Shown here in pieces: positions 12,509-24,290 of a stretch of DNA of 64,000 nt. Position 1 is the first letter of the stretch. Each line of letters starts with the position of its first letter. The notes below the pieces were generated by a model, which was not told the origin of the DNA, did not search any database, and saw only the letters and a list, made by a program, of their open reading frames with translations. The stretch spans positions 72,394,633 to 72,458,632 of the forward strand of contig OY294068.1 in the NCBI GenBank assembly GCA_958510875.1, in the 5' to 3' direction. The stretch comes from Endomychus coccineus (lineage: Eukaryota > Arthropoda > Insecta > Coleoptera > Endomychidae). The position numbers and the translations under genes are program-made.

Positions 12509-15500
12509 GTGTGGTCATTTGCAAACACGTCAGTTATATATAAACACAACATGAAAAAGTCAAAAAGCGAACTAAGCAGGAGCAGTTTGGTTCACCAAAA
12601 TTTTCGTTCACTTGGAACGAACCTTAACAAGCTCGAATCTGTAATAAATGAAAACCCAGATTGTGATATGATATCAGTAGTTGAGCATTGGAAATCGGTT
12701 GAACAACTTAAAGCCTTTGTTCCTGATGGTTTTAAACTTATGTCACATTTCTGTCGTGAAGAAAATCACCATGGTGGAGTTGCAATTTTTACCAGAAATG
12801 GTTGCAAAGCCAATCCCAGACAGGACCTTAACAAGTTAGCCTTAAAACTTCATTTTGAGTACTGTGCGGTCGAAGGTTTCTTGAGTCAACAAAAGTGTAT
12901 CTTCCTATCTATATATCGATCGTGTTCTGAGCTTTCAAATATCCGGTTTTTCTTTGATCGTATGGAGAAAGTCTTAGAAATTCTGGCAACAGAAAACTGC
13001 AAAATTTTCATTGGAGGTGATTTTAATATTGATGTGTCGGTGCAAAATGCTGCTCCTGTGGAATTTATATCCCTTTTGGAGGTATATGGATTTAAGCTAG
13101 CCACCAGGGAATACACACGAATCGACGCTAAAAAATCCTCTTGTTTGGATAACATTTGTGTTAATTACGATAGTGAATATCATATCTCGGATCACAAGTG
13201 TGTCAAAGTCTATGTAGATATACTTAATGTAAAACAAGAGGAAGTCTGCAAAAAAAGGAGCTTTTCGGAGAAAAATATAAATGCCTTTAATGAAAGACTA
13301 CTACAGCAGGACTGGGTGGATATGTTATCGGTAAGCCAATCTGATGTGAATAGTCAGTGGGTAAGTTTTCTGAACACTTTTATTCCTATATTTAATGAAT
13401 CATTCCCACTTCTTAAAGTAACAAAGAAAAAAAAGATAGCAAATTATCACAACACTCCAGAAATAGCACAATGTAAAAGAGATCTGGATGCTTCGTTAAT
13501 ATTAAAGTCAAGTAATAGTGAATTTAATGAAAATTACAAACGGTACAAACGCAAATATGATAATTTACTTTCCGAGGCGAAGAAAAAGTACATAGAAAAT
13601 TTTTTTTAAAATAGTGATAATAAAAATAAAAGTGTGTGGAAAGTAATCAGTGACTTACAAGGAAAAGACCCCTCAAAAAATGACAGTCAGATTTTCGATA
13701 ACCCTCAAGAACATGCCAATAAGATAAGCGAGTTCTTAGAGAACATTGTGCCCAGTCTTAGGGATAAACAATCGAAAAGGCCCTTCACTTGCAAAATTCC
13801 TCTAAATGAAAATTCCATGTTCTTAAATCTTGTAAGTGAAGAGGAAATATTTCAAATTGTTACAAAACTAAAGAACAAACTTAGCTGTGGAACAAATGAG
13901 ATACCTGTGTATATTATAAAAAAATGTATAGGACTTTTATGTAAACCACTTACACATATCATAAATAACTCATTTAGGCACGGAGTATTTCCGGACCAAC
14001 TTAAAGTGGCCCTAATAAAGCCTATTCTTAAAAAAGGCGACCCATCAGATGTCTCTAACTATCGGCCAATTAGCCTGCTGAATAGTTTCTCAAAAATTTT
14101 TGAGAGGTCCATGTGTACCAGGTTAATTTTTTTTTTTAAGAAATCTAGATTATTCAGTGACATTCAGCATGGCAGCATAAAAAATAGAGGAACTGACACA
14201 GCCATATTTTCCTTCATTCAAGCTGTATTCGAAAAAATTGATAAGGGTGAACTTACGCAGGGAATCTTTCTAGACTTGTCAAAGGCGTACGATACCTTAG
14301 ACCATTCACTCTTGTTATACAAGCTTCACAGATAAGGGGTAAGAGGAGTAGTTTTGCAATGGTTCAGATCGTATCTGTCTAATAGGCAACAAAGGGTGGC
14401 AGTTACTACTTCAAATTCAAAAGTCTACTCAGAACTCAAAACAACTAATGTGGGAATTCCACAAGGAAGTTTGGCGGGTCCTCTGTTATTTATAATTTTT
14501 TTAAACGATATCACAGAATTAGAAGGCCCACAGCGCACTTTGGTAACCTATGTTGACGATAGCAATCTGAATCTAAGTGAAAAACTTTACCCAAAATTGA
14601 TTTCTGAGTGTTGTGCCGCCATGTTGAATGCCGGTGAATGGTTCGGAAAGAACAAATTGATACTAAATGCTGAAAAAACGAATATAATGTTATTTAGAAA
14701 TATTCATCCAGGCTTTGAACCACCTACAAATATGGTAATAAACCAGATTACATATAAACAGCAAGAATCGGTAAAGTTCTTAGGGCTAGAAGTGGACGCC
14801 ACATTGAGTTGGTCAGAGCATGTAAACAAACTGACCTCTAAGTTAAATAGTGTGGGATATTCGATCAGGGTACTCAAAAATTGCTGTAATGATTCCATAT
14901 ATATTTTGCCAATTTTTATTCAAGAATGAAGTTCGGTATCATATTCTATGGTACAAGCACTATTTTTGAAAATGTATTTGTGAGTCAAAAACGCGTTGTG
15001 AGAACCATTCTGAATCTTGAATTCATTGAAACATGCAGGGGACATTTTAGAAAAAATACTCTTCTTACTGCTTACAGCATCTATATTTGTGAGTGTATTA
15101 TTTTTCTTTTTAAGAACAAACGTCTTTTTGTTAATCTTAAAAAACTAGATACACATGATACTCGATCAAAGAATTATAACATCCCGGGACATGACTTAAC
15201 ATTTTTCGAGAAGTCTCCACTATATAGATGCCTTAATTTTTTTAATGCATTACCAGACGAGTTTAAAGCTATTCAAAAATTAGTGATTTTTGAAAGGGCT
15301 GTTTTTGAGTATCTGATCGAAATAGAGGCCTACAGCATAGACGAATTTTTAAGCTATAAGTGACAATAATAGTCCTTATATAATTTTTTTTAATTGTTGT
15401 TATTGTGCAGTGTACATTAATTATATTTTATATTCTCTTTTTTGACGCCACTTCATTTTTAGTAGTATTGCTATATTATATTGTAATATATCTGATTACG

Positions 15501-15530
15501 AAGAAAGAATAAACTTACTTACTTACTTAC
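12509..15530 (+). mobile_element. LINE retrotransposon, nearly complete ORF2 (family A, copy 2)
   Basis: The best preserved LINE here. One frame from 12509 runs through two nonsense codons (TAA at 13607 and TAA at 14333, each a single substitution without a frameshift). A single one-base frameshift near 14900-14915 then leads into a frame ending at 15363, about 950 codons in all. The N-terminal apurinic-like endonuclease shows HQNFRSLG, VVEHW, GGDFNID and the catalytic SDH at YHISDHK. RT fingers show KPILKKGDPSDVSNYRPISL, palm A GIFLDLSKAYDTLDHS, GIPQGSLAGPLLF, and palm C as YVDDSN. The tail has KFLGLEVDATLSWSEH. No ORF1 was found upstream. The 3' end is AATAAA-like followed by (TTAC)4 at 15514-15530. 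Confidence 0.85.
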
Positions 15531-17102
15531 TATAAATATTTCTGTTTAGGACTTGGTCAATATCGAAAATAACGAAGAACTCACCACGTCTGGGTGACTA
15601 CAAATTAGGTTTACTTGAGGGGAAGTCTGGTGTACACTCAGATAAACGTTTCTGTGAGAGTCCAGAGCAAATTTAGGAGTTTCTAAATCATTTCATAAAA
15701 AAATGTTTAGGAATTCGTGGAATCACTGTTATGGGGTGGAAGTTTAATGCACAAAAATGTGAAGGTTGTTCGCCTCTCGCTTCCACCAACCATCCTCCAA
15801 GCGATCAGATATGCTTTCAGTGATAATAGGAAACAATAGAAATAAAATATCTAAAATTCCAATTTTATTTGAGTTCCGAATATGGGATAAAATAATTTCC
15901 TGTAACTTATTAATTATGTTTCGTACGTTCATGAAAACGGGACACAGCAAGTTAATATTTCCAAGCGCCAGTTTTTTGTTAGAGCTGGATGTTTTTAAGT
16001 GAATATTGGTTTGGGAGCGAGAGGCATGAAGTATCCCTGAGGATTCTTGTTTGAGATAATTTAAATTTAATTTGAAAGAAACAACATTGGTAAAATTATC
16101 TTAATCCAATTTATTGAAACAACTTATCAAATAAATATAAAATACGACGCTATTTAAAATGAGTACGTCAAATTTGGTAATACATAGATATATTAATAAA
16201 ACACAATGATAAAAAATCCTAAAGTTAGTTCAGCTAATTCAAAAGACATCATGATGAATAGTTTTGAAATTAGTTCAATCAATTCATTAATATACGATGC
16301 GTACACACGTGAGAAGCAAGTTCGAATATCTCACGTTTTCTCTGTCGGTGACTTATATAGATTTTATTGATGGAATGCAGTGATATAGGATTCGCACGGT
16401 GGATGAACTTGTTGGGCAGAATAATGAACCCTGATGCTGACATCACAGTTTTACTAGTTATTAGCAATAAAAAAGTATCTGAGGATGGAATCAACACCGA
16501 CTGACAGGAAATGGTGTGAAGCAAGTTTGGAATAAAATATCTGAAAGATTAAAATAGGAATAAAAATGATTTACAATATTGAAGGAAAATAAAGATTCGT
16601 CATGATTGAATTTGGTAAAATTGGAAACGTGACGATATGATACACAATGAATTAACAACTGAAACTGAAGAGTTTTCGATCCGACATACTGCTTTTGGGA
16701 GCTCTACAGTATCATTTTGGTATAGTTGTTCGGGAATATATTTTTCAAAATGTGTGTTGGAACATCTATCACATATCAATTTATTACCCAAAATTCACTC
16801 AAACTAATTTTCAAGAAGTTAAAACTGAACTGAAAATTCTAAATACACAGATGACTGGATGGATAAAAAGATTCAACATCGGGTAAATAAAACAGTACAT
16901 AATTATTTTCTTTTAATTTAAATCTAAGGCTGATGTTCTTCAGGAAGATCCCCTTTAGCAAGAGGGTTCTTCATCAGATAAGATGGTCAGTTGCAAATTG
17001 GTAAGTATTGAAATTTTTTGAAGGAAGACCAAACCTTCAGGCTTATTGAAAAGGTATTTTTTTGATTATATGAGAATCTGAAAAATGTGTAATACAATCT
17101 GG
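15531..17102. other. no recognisable feature
   Basis: AT-rich sequence with several 60-80 codon chance frames on both strands (15766-16002, 15744-15950, 16279-16524, 16695-16886), none with a recognisable motif. No repeat or RNA gene was seen. Confidence 0.45.
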
Positions 17103-17687
17103 TGTAGGTATATGTAGCATAATATTTAATTCATTATATTCATGCCGAAAAGGTGTTATTATTCATAACAATCATTTCTGGTACACTGAGCAGTAAGTCA
17201 CCCATTTCCAGAGGGGTGGACGTTGCCGTTGAGTTTACACTCTTTACAGTCTACATAGAAGGATATGTTACGATCTTGTCGCAGGTACTGTTTAATCGAT
17301 AGAGTGAATTGTATTTGATTTTGTAGATATATGAAATAGAAATTATAAACATGTTGACCATACGCTGGTTTATTTGTAACTGTCCTTGCATCTCTCCCCG
17401 TCACACGCTTCGTAGGAGCCTAAGGTATAATACTAGATGTTCACATATTTCTCAAGAAGTAAAAACTGCAAACGCCTGAACAGGTATTGAAGACTCTGTC
17501 TTAAGTTAGTGATATGTTGTTTTGTTTATCTATGAATAAAGCTCCCAGATTTCTCAACCTCTTGATCAAAACCACCAAGCTGGTGTTTTGTGACAGTAAA
17601 GCTCTTTTCTCTATGTATTGCAGATAATCATTGTTTTCCTCTTCAGGATCATTTGGAGATTGCCGAACTTTTAATAAACACCATCAA
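17103..17687 (+). repeat. 5' LTR of the mdg1/412-like element
   Basis: Starts TGTAGG and matches the LTR at 31501 in several blocks in the same order: TTATATTCATGC, TTATTCATAACAA, GGTACACTGAGCAGTA, then after a length difference TAAGTTAGTG, CTCAACCTCTT, ACCACCAA and CTCTATGTATTGC. The right end is placed by the primer site at 17689. It is longer than the 3' LTR, which has internal deletions. The lack of near identity shows an old insertion. Confidence 0.75.
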
Positions 17688-17688
17688 A

Positions 17689-17700
17689 TGGCGATCATGG
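17689..17700 (+). promoter_or_regulatory. primer binding site, tRNA-Arg type
   Basis: TGGCGATCATGG directly after the LTR. The mdg1/412 lineage is known to prime from tRNA-Arg with a site beginning TGGCGACC, and this differs by what look like C-to-T and G-to-A changes. Confidence 0.6.
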
Positions 17701-17802
17701 AAACTTCTTCGTGATGAGGATTTAGACCGGAAACAGAGGCAAGTTCTGTGACGCTAGGCCGAATCTCCAAGTAAGGAAAAAATTTACAGTTCCCAATCCG
17801 AA

Positions 17803-17919
17803 ATGGAGGAAGTCTTCATCGATCCAGTGGATTATCCCGAAATTGTAGCCTTTGTCATGGTAGGATTCATCCTAGCAATATTGGCATACGAAAGTTGTAA
17901 GAAAAGGATACAAGGCTAA
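17803..17919 (+). CDS. small leader ORF with a membrane segment
   Basis: A 38-codon ATG frame in the retrotransposon leader, 100 bp after the primer site. It has an acidic start (MEEVFIDPVDYPE), then about 18 hydrophobic residues (IVAFVMVGFILAILAYE), then a basic tail (CKKRIQG). This is the layout of a single-pass micro-membrane protein. As I recall, elements of the mdg1/412 lineage carry short ORFs ahead of gag. Whether this one was ever translated is unknown, but in an otherwise eroded element it is still open. Confidence 0.35.
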   Translation: MEEVFIDPVDYPEIVAFVMVGFILAILAYESCKKRIQG

Positions 17920-18985
17920 ACAGGCAATTAAAATTCATAGACGCATGAGGTTACTGGATGCAACAGGCACATAAGAGCTTAAGGATCAGTGACGGAAAAC
18001 TTGGGAAACTTGAGGGGAGTTCACCTGAGAGGACTCAAATCAAAGGACGAATGAGCATTCCCGGACGAGGTCTATGATGTCAGCACTTCGCCGACCCGAC
18101 CCAAGATTCAGGGCAATGTTTCAACGTCACCAAAGCCAGAAAGTAACGACCGGTATGTTCACCGATGTAATGTTGAATTGTTTCATAATTTTACTGTTGA
18201 AAAGAATATCCAAATGTTGTTTCGTAATTAAGACAGAAAGAGTTGCAGTGTTTCGCAAATTCGTGCAATGAAAAACAATTCAAGTTCAATTTATTCAAGT
18301 AATGTTCCATCTTATATGCCAATTTAAACATATCATTTTATATAATTACCTGAAAGTTCTCTAGATAGGCACTAGAAAAGCAAAATAACTATTGAAAGTT
18401 GGGTTTCCACTAGCTTAATAAATAACTTTAACTTTTGTTTCTCTAATACGCTAGCTTCTTCAAACAAATATTATAAAGTACTTACTACGAAAGAGCTACC
18501 TGATAAATAATTTTAATGATATACCTAATATAGATGATTATTGTAATTCAACTAATTGTGCTTAACCCATTGAAGGATTGAACGATAAACTGGTAGCGAA
18601 CGAAGAAACTAATTATACAAATTTAACAAGGGAGAATTAATAAGTATTTGTAGATCTTTCAATAGAATATGGGACTCTTCATGTCTATTAATTACTAGGG
18701 ATTCTAGCAAACTAAATTTATTGCTTTTATTCTAATTATGTAAAATCTTGAAATTATCATGTTAAGTTATGGTTTTCTATAATTGAATATTCCGCAAAGG
18801 TTGAATCCGATTTATTATTAATGAAACTACGTCAATGTTGTTAGAACCGTTTTTTGAAAGTGCCTCCTCTCTGATCAATATATATCATAGGGCAAGACAC
18901 ACATGTCAGCTTACAAACCCGACATCTGTCTCCATCAGATAATTTATCTTCATTATTTCTGATAAACTTGGCTAAATTACTAATA

Positions 18986-21312
18986 GTCGGGTCAAATTAG
19001 ACGTAAAAAATGTAAAAGTTCGGAATTTTTTCCAAACAGATCAATCAACTTAATTTTTTTTGCAAATCGTTCTTGGACGGATACTGAACGATATTGAATT
19101 TTAAGATGTAGTCGCTCAAACATTTTTCACCTGTTAAACCGGAAATTGGCCAATTTTCATGGGAAAATTTGCAAAATTGGTAAGTATTGCCAAAATTGGT
19201 TGGGAAACTCCACTCGGGGTTTTTCGGGGTCGCTGATCACGACTCCGAAGTTAGATTTACCATTTTCGATCGCAGTATCTAGAAATTGGCCAATTTTATT
19301 TCAGAAAAATGGATAAATTAGATAATTTCGTAATTTTTGTTGAAATTGGCACTGCTATCAAAAGTCAGGGAATTTATCCGTGACTGTAAATCATTTGTTC
19401 CATATCCAATATCAAATGACGCTTGTGTTCGAGAATCAGTAATTTCTCATATACCTGTCTCTTGCAAATTATAGTTTTGGAATGGTACCCAGAATTTTAT
19501 TTATATTATTTTTAAATTCATAAACATTAGAATGTAAGTGTAAATGTAAATGTAAGATATTATAAAATATAGATTGTAAGTAATAAAATGTAAAAAAATT
19601 AATGAAATGTTGAAATGTTTAATGAAAATATATTCATAAATTCTTGTTCTTATTTGAATTTGTCCATTTTGTTTCTAGACGGTTGACCAATTTCAGGTTT
19701 GAAATATATTTTTGCCATGAAATTGGTAAATTTCTAAATGGTGTAATAATAAAAAAATGTTACTACAGAATCACGAAACCCCCAAACGTTATTTTCTAGC
19801 CATTTTCAACAAAAATTACGAAATTATCTAATTTATCCATTTTTCTTACATAAAATCGACCAATTTCTAGCTACAGCGGTGGAAAATGGTAAATCCAAAA
19901 TCGGAATCGTGATCAGCGACTTCAAAAACCTCCGAGTGAAATGTTTTAGTCATTTTCAACAAAAATTACGAAATTATTAAATTTAGCTATTTTTCAGACA
20001 TACAGGGTGTCCTCGAACTGCGTGGCCAAAATAAAACAGAAGATTCTTTGATTCGGAAAAAAGTTGATGAGCCTTTTTACTTTTGCCTCAAGTGTCTTGT
20101 TTACCCGGTAGAGGGCTTCAAAATTGCAAAAATAATTTTGTCTTTTCGGTATAACTTGAGAACGTGATGAAGAACTTTTACAATATTAAGCGGGTGAGTT
20201 ACTGTCAATAATGACAATTTTTTATAATGGAGCACAAAGCCTTAGAGACCATAGAAATGGCTCAAACTTGAGGATGTAACGGGAAAAGTGTCCAGAACTT
20301 TTTTGTGGTCGATGTAATTCACTCGATATTTTTTACGTAGATAGCTTATCTAATTTGAAAACTTTTCTTACTCTTAGAAAATTTTGATAAAATAAACGGA
20401 TTAGCTTGAAAAAATTAATTTTCGAGTCTCTGCAATTTTGGCTCACTAATTTTACTTGATTAAAATACCTTAGTTGCCTTTGCTTTTCTTATGTCATTTT
20501 GGCATTTGAAGAATTTATTCTCAAAACTGTCAGTTTTTACTTTGCCTTCCGTAGAAATTTTATAAAATTATGGCTCAAAATTTCACTAACACTGAAATGG
20601 TTAATATCTCGGTAAAACACGAATAATAAAAACATATATAAAATATAGAGTGAATTACATGGACCACAAAAAAGTTCTGGACACTTTTCCCGTTACATCC
20701 TCAAGTTTGAGTCATTTCTATGGTCTCTAAGGCTCTATGCTCCGCTCTCAAAAACGGCTATTATTAACAGTAACTCACCTGCCAAATATTGTAAAAGTCC
20801 TCCATCACGTTCTCAAGTTATACCAAAAAAACAAAATTATTTTTGCAACTTTGAAGCCCTCTACCGGCTAAACAAGACACTCGAGGCAAAAGTAAAAAGG
20901 CTTATCAAATTTTTTTCGAATCAAAGTATCTTCGGTTTTATTTTAGCCACGCAGTTCGAGGACACCCTGTATAATTGGCCAATTTCTAGATATCGCGGTC
21001 GAAAATGGTAAATCTAACTTCGGAATCGTGATCAGCGACCTCGAAAACCCCCGAGTGGAGTTTTCCAGCCAATTTTGGCAATTCTTACCAATTTTGCCAA
21101 TTTTCCAATAATTTTCCCATGAAAATTGGCCAATTTCCGGTTCAACAGTTGAAAAATGGTCGAGCGACTAGATCTTAAAGTTCAATATCGTTCAGTATCC
21201 GTCCAGGAACGATTTGCAAAAAAAATTACGTTGATTGGTCTGTTTGGAAAAAATTCCGAACTTTCACATTTTTTACGTCTAATTTTTAGCTTTTTTGCTC
21301 AATTGACTCGAC
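18986..21312. mobile_element. foldback element with long inverted arms (outer)
   Basis: Left arm about 18986-19350 and right arm about 20973-21312 are inverted copies of each other. Both carry TTTACGTCTAAT-type, AACGATATTGAA, CATGAAAATTGGCCAATTT and GATCAGCGAC-type blocks. The tips read GTCGGGTCAA and TTGACTCGAC with a TA on each outside edge (18984-18985 and 21313-21314), the target duplication typical of Tc1/mariner-like nonautonomous elements. A further copy of part of the arm lies at about 19795-19950. No coding capacity is seen. It is inserted in the mdg1/412-like element between leader and gag, and is itself split by the element at 20003-20969. Confidence 0.85.
20003..20969. mobile_element. 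foldback element nested in the first (inner)
   Basis: Arms 20003 to about 20345 and about 20630 to 20969 are inverted copies, with tips CAGGGTGTCCTCGAACTG and its complement, around a loop of roughly 285 bp without a gene. TA flanks both tips (20001-20002 and 20970-20971). Removing the element restores the outer arm sequence, as comparison with 19840-19860 shows. The CAGGGTGTCC tip is common in insect MITEs. Arm identity looks high, so the transcript would form a very long hairpin. Confidence 0.9.
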
Positions 21313-22029
21313 TATAAGGAAAGTTGAAATGTTAGTAGTGGATGGCCCCATATATGTGATCCAACATAAGAATAGCACCTAATTCTATTAGTAGTATCAT
21401 TTACTGAGATTTGTTTAATGATATTCAAGAATTTATCAAAATTATCGTTTGGCATCGGTACGTTGAGGAGTATAAGATTATTGTAGGCTGCTATTCTATG
21501 TTGAGAAGGTTGATTCGAAGTATTGTGAAATGTCAGGTCAGTATAAGTGGGTTCACCAAATACTGAAAAATCAAATTTTCTATTAATTTTCTAGATGAAT
21601 TTCTTCCAGAAAGAGTATTTATAAAAGTCAGTTTCCAAATTATCCATAAAGTTTAGAATGAATATTCATCACGATAAACTGATTCTATTAAATTTCTCAC
21701 TAGAAAATGTTTATTCACAAGAATACTTAATATTTTATCAGGATCTATATTTCATTAGCTATCAATTAATCCATGCTTTTATTGTGTTTGGTATTTGGTT
21801 TATTCATATACGAAGGGAAGGTGATAACTCCCTGAAAAATAAAACAGATGACTCCCTCCACAAACGAAAATCTCATATGACATTTGTGATGTAGCATCTT
21901 CAACTAGAACGTGTTAAAATTTTCAGGCTGATATGTTATTCAGTTTGCTCTCACATTCATCTGAAGCAAACAACCTTAAGTTTTTTTCAAACATGAAAAA
22001 AATGAATTTCACATCTTGATTAAACATTA

Positions 22030-22990
22030 TTTCTTACGTGGAAAAAACATTACCGAAGCCAAGGCATCGGTTGTTAAACATTCTGTGGACTTCACCATCG
22101 ATTGGAACGATTCACAAGTGGTTTACTGATTTTCGTCGTGGTAGTATGATAACGCCAGAAATCGTCGATAAAATCCATGGTATGATATTGGCCGATCGGC
22201 GAGTCCACGAGATTGCTGAGGGTATGGGCATCTCAACCGAGCGGATAAGGAATATTTTGGAAAAATTTCATGATTATGAGAAAGCTGTCTGCCAGATGAG
22301 TGCATTTGACCTGTGTTGACAACAGGCGCGACCGTGTGACAACTTCAAAGCATTCATAGGTTTGGCGATGTGGAAGCGCGATAAGAAGAACTTTTTGCTT
22401 CGTTTCGTAACCATGGACCAAACATGGATCCATCGCGACACACCAGAGACCAAACAACATTCGAAAATGTGAACTTCTCATGGCGAATCAAAGCCGAAAC
22501 AGGCCATAGTGGGTTTATCGGCTAACAAAGTAATGGTGACGGTTTTTTGGGATGCACACGGTATCGTCCATATCGGTTATGTTGAAAAGGGTAAGATGAT
22601 CACCGGCGTATATTATGCAGAGCTGTTGGATCCATTCGACGCCGATTTGAAGCGAAAGCAGCCATATTTGGCAAAGAAAAAAGTGCTCTTCCACCAGGAC
22701 AACACACCGGCGCAGTCGCCATGGCAAAGTTGCATGAATTCGGCTAAAAATTGATTCGTCATCTACAGATTTGGCCCCCTGCGAATTCAACTATTTCCAA
22801 ACTTGAAGAAATGGCTCGGCGGAAAGAGATTTGGCTCCCATGAGGAGTTCATCGCTGAAACAAACGCCTAGTTTGAAGGATTGCCGAAATCGTTTTATTT
22901 GGAAGGGATCGAAAAATTAGAAAAACGTTTTTACGAAGTGCATCGGGCTTTTTCAGGGACTATCCATCTCGCCCTCGTGTGATACCTACA
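22030..22990 (+). pseudogene. mariner transposase relic, copy 1
   Basis: Pieces of a mariner transposase in order: NITEAKASVVKHSVDF in one frame, then from 22038 IGTIHKWFTDFRRG and the helix-turn-helix VHEIAEGMGISTERI. A frame change then leads to the DDD domain: VTMDQTWIH with the first Asp, KVLFHQDNTPAQ with the second, and LAPCEFNYF where the third acidic position reads Glu instead of Asp. The conserved tail IEKLEKRFYEVH follows, then a terminal-repeat-like GGGACTATCCATCTCGCCCTCG. Several frameshifts inactivate it. It sits inside the mdg1/412-like element. Confidence 0.85.
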
Positions 22991-23009
22991 GTGAGGCTGG
23001 TAAAAATCT

Positions 23010-23385
23010 GTGTAGGTACAGTCATTAGGACAATGCACCAACGCTCAGGTCCACAGTATCAATGACAAAATTGCGTGAATTGCGCCACGAATTATATCGT
23101 TACCCACCATATTCTCCAGATATGCCCCCTGCGATTTGATTCATTTTCAAACTTGAAAAAATAGCTCGGCAGAAAGAAATTCAGCTCATCCGTTAAGGTC
23201 ATCGCTGAAACAAACGCCTATTTTGAAGGATTGTCGAAATCGAATTATTTGGAAAGGATCGAAAAATTAGAAAAACTTTGGACGAAGTGTATCGGGCTAC
23301 AAGGAGATTATATTGAGAAATAGAATAAGTTTTGACCAAAATGTTGTTTCATATTTCAGGGACCTTCCACATTGCCCTCGTACAT
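23010..23385 (+). pseudogene. mariner transposase relic, copy 2 (C-terminal part)
   Basis: Directly after copy 1 and parallel to its last third: QDNAPTLRST, then YPPYSPDMPPCDLIHF with the third catalytic Asp kept, then the IEKLEKLW-like tail and CIGLQGDYIEK, then GGGACCTTCCACATTGCCCTCGTA, the terminal repeat. The N-terminal two thirds are absent. Copies 1 and 2 share 3' ends, so this is a partial tandem copy or a nested insertion of a sister element. Confidence 0.75.
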
Positions 23386-24290
23386 ATGGTTTTCGAATTG
23401 AGGTACATGCTACTACTGCCAAACTTTGCTGGAATAAGTGTAGAACTGGGTGAGATCAGGGCCGTAATTGTTCAGTGTGACAAAGGAAAGCGTATGAATT
23501 ATAATGAGACAGTTGAAACTAAATTATGTTATCAAATTGTAGACCAATTTGAGAATAAGCGACGAAAATGGGAGATTATTGTTAAAAAGGAGAATATTCT
23601 AATAGTCAACGAGCCTTCGGAGGCAATTGATAAATTTTATATAGAAATTGTTAATTTAACGAGGAAAGGAAAGGTGGAAGTTGATACGGAAATCACAGAT
23701 ATTACTGAAATTACAGAGCGTCGTAAATAAGATGTCGCGATTCGATTATAGAACAGCAGTCGACTTATTACCAAATTTTGACGCGATTGAATTTACGAAC
23801 AAGATTTAACTCAAGCTGCAGACAAATACTGCTTATTGATTTTGTCTTGAAAAACAAATTGACCACCAGCGCATTGACCCAAATTAACAGATAATATGAT
23901 GTTGTTGCGACTTTGGTGCGCGGCAAGCTTGAACATTTAATACCCAAAAACACCGCTTTGGAAGAAAAGTGTCAAGGACAAAACAAGGATCCAGGACAGT
24001 CGAAGAATTTGTAGAAGAAGTACAGGAACTTTTATGCAACTTGACAATCTCTCAGGCCAATGACGACGACAATGCGTAATCGATCAGCCACTCAATGAGA
24101 AAAATGTTATAAGGAAATTCATGACAGACACCGGTTTATAGGCATAATTGTAGCAGCAAAACTACCAACAATGCCGCGCTGAACGTAGCTCAAGATTTTG
24201 GTCTCTATACTTTGACTACACGAGAGGAAAACCTTTAGTAATTGAAGAACATCGTGTGAACCAACGGTAAAATATTGGGAGAGGAGGTAA
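23386..24290 (+). pseudogene. gag N-terminal part of the mdg1/412-like element
   Basis: A 115-codon open frame at 23386-23730 (Glu/Lys-rich, ending TDITEITERRK) runs, after one TAA, into MSRFDYRTAVDLLPNFD at 23732. This matches the capsid start of mdg1/412 Gag proteins (FDFRTA...FDG). Further pieces follow in shifting frames: QGSRTVEEFVEEVQELLCNL, TISQAND, and LNVAQDFGLYTLTTREENL, all resembling the Gag capsid domain. The frame is lost at about 24290, where a LINE has inserted. Gag resumes at 26145. Confidence 0.65.

Noticed and set aside
16279..16886. Several 60-80 codon frames on both strands
   Set aside because: AT-rich chance frames without family resemblance.
22123..22790. Minus-strand open frames of 60-91 codons across the mariner
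   Set aside because: Antisense shadows of the transposase on the + strand.
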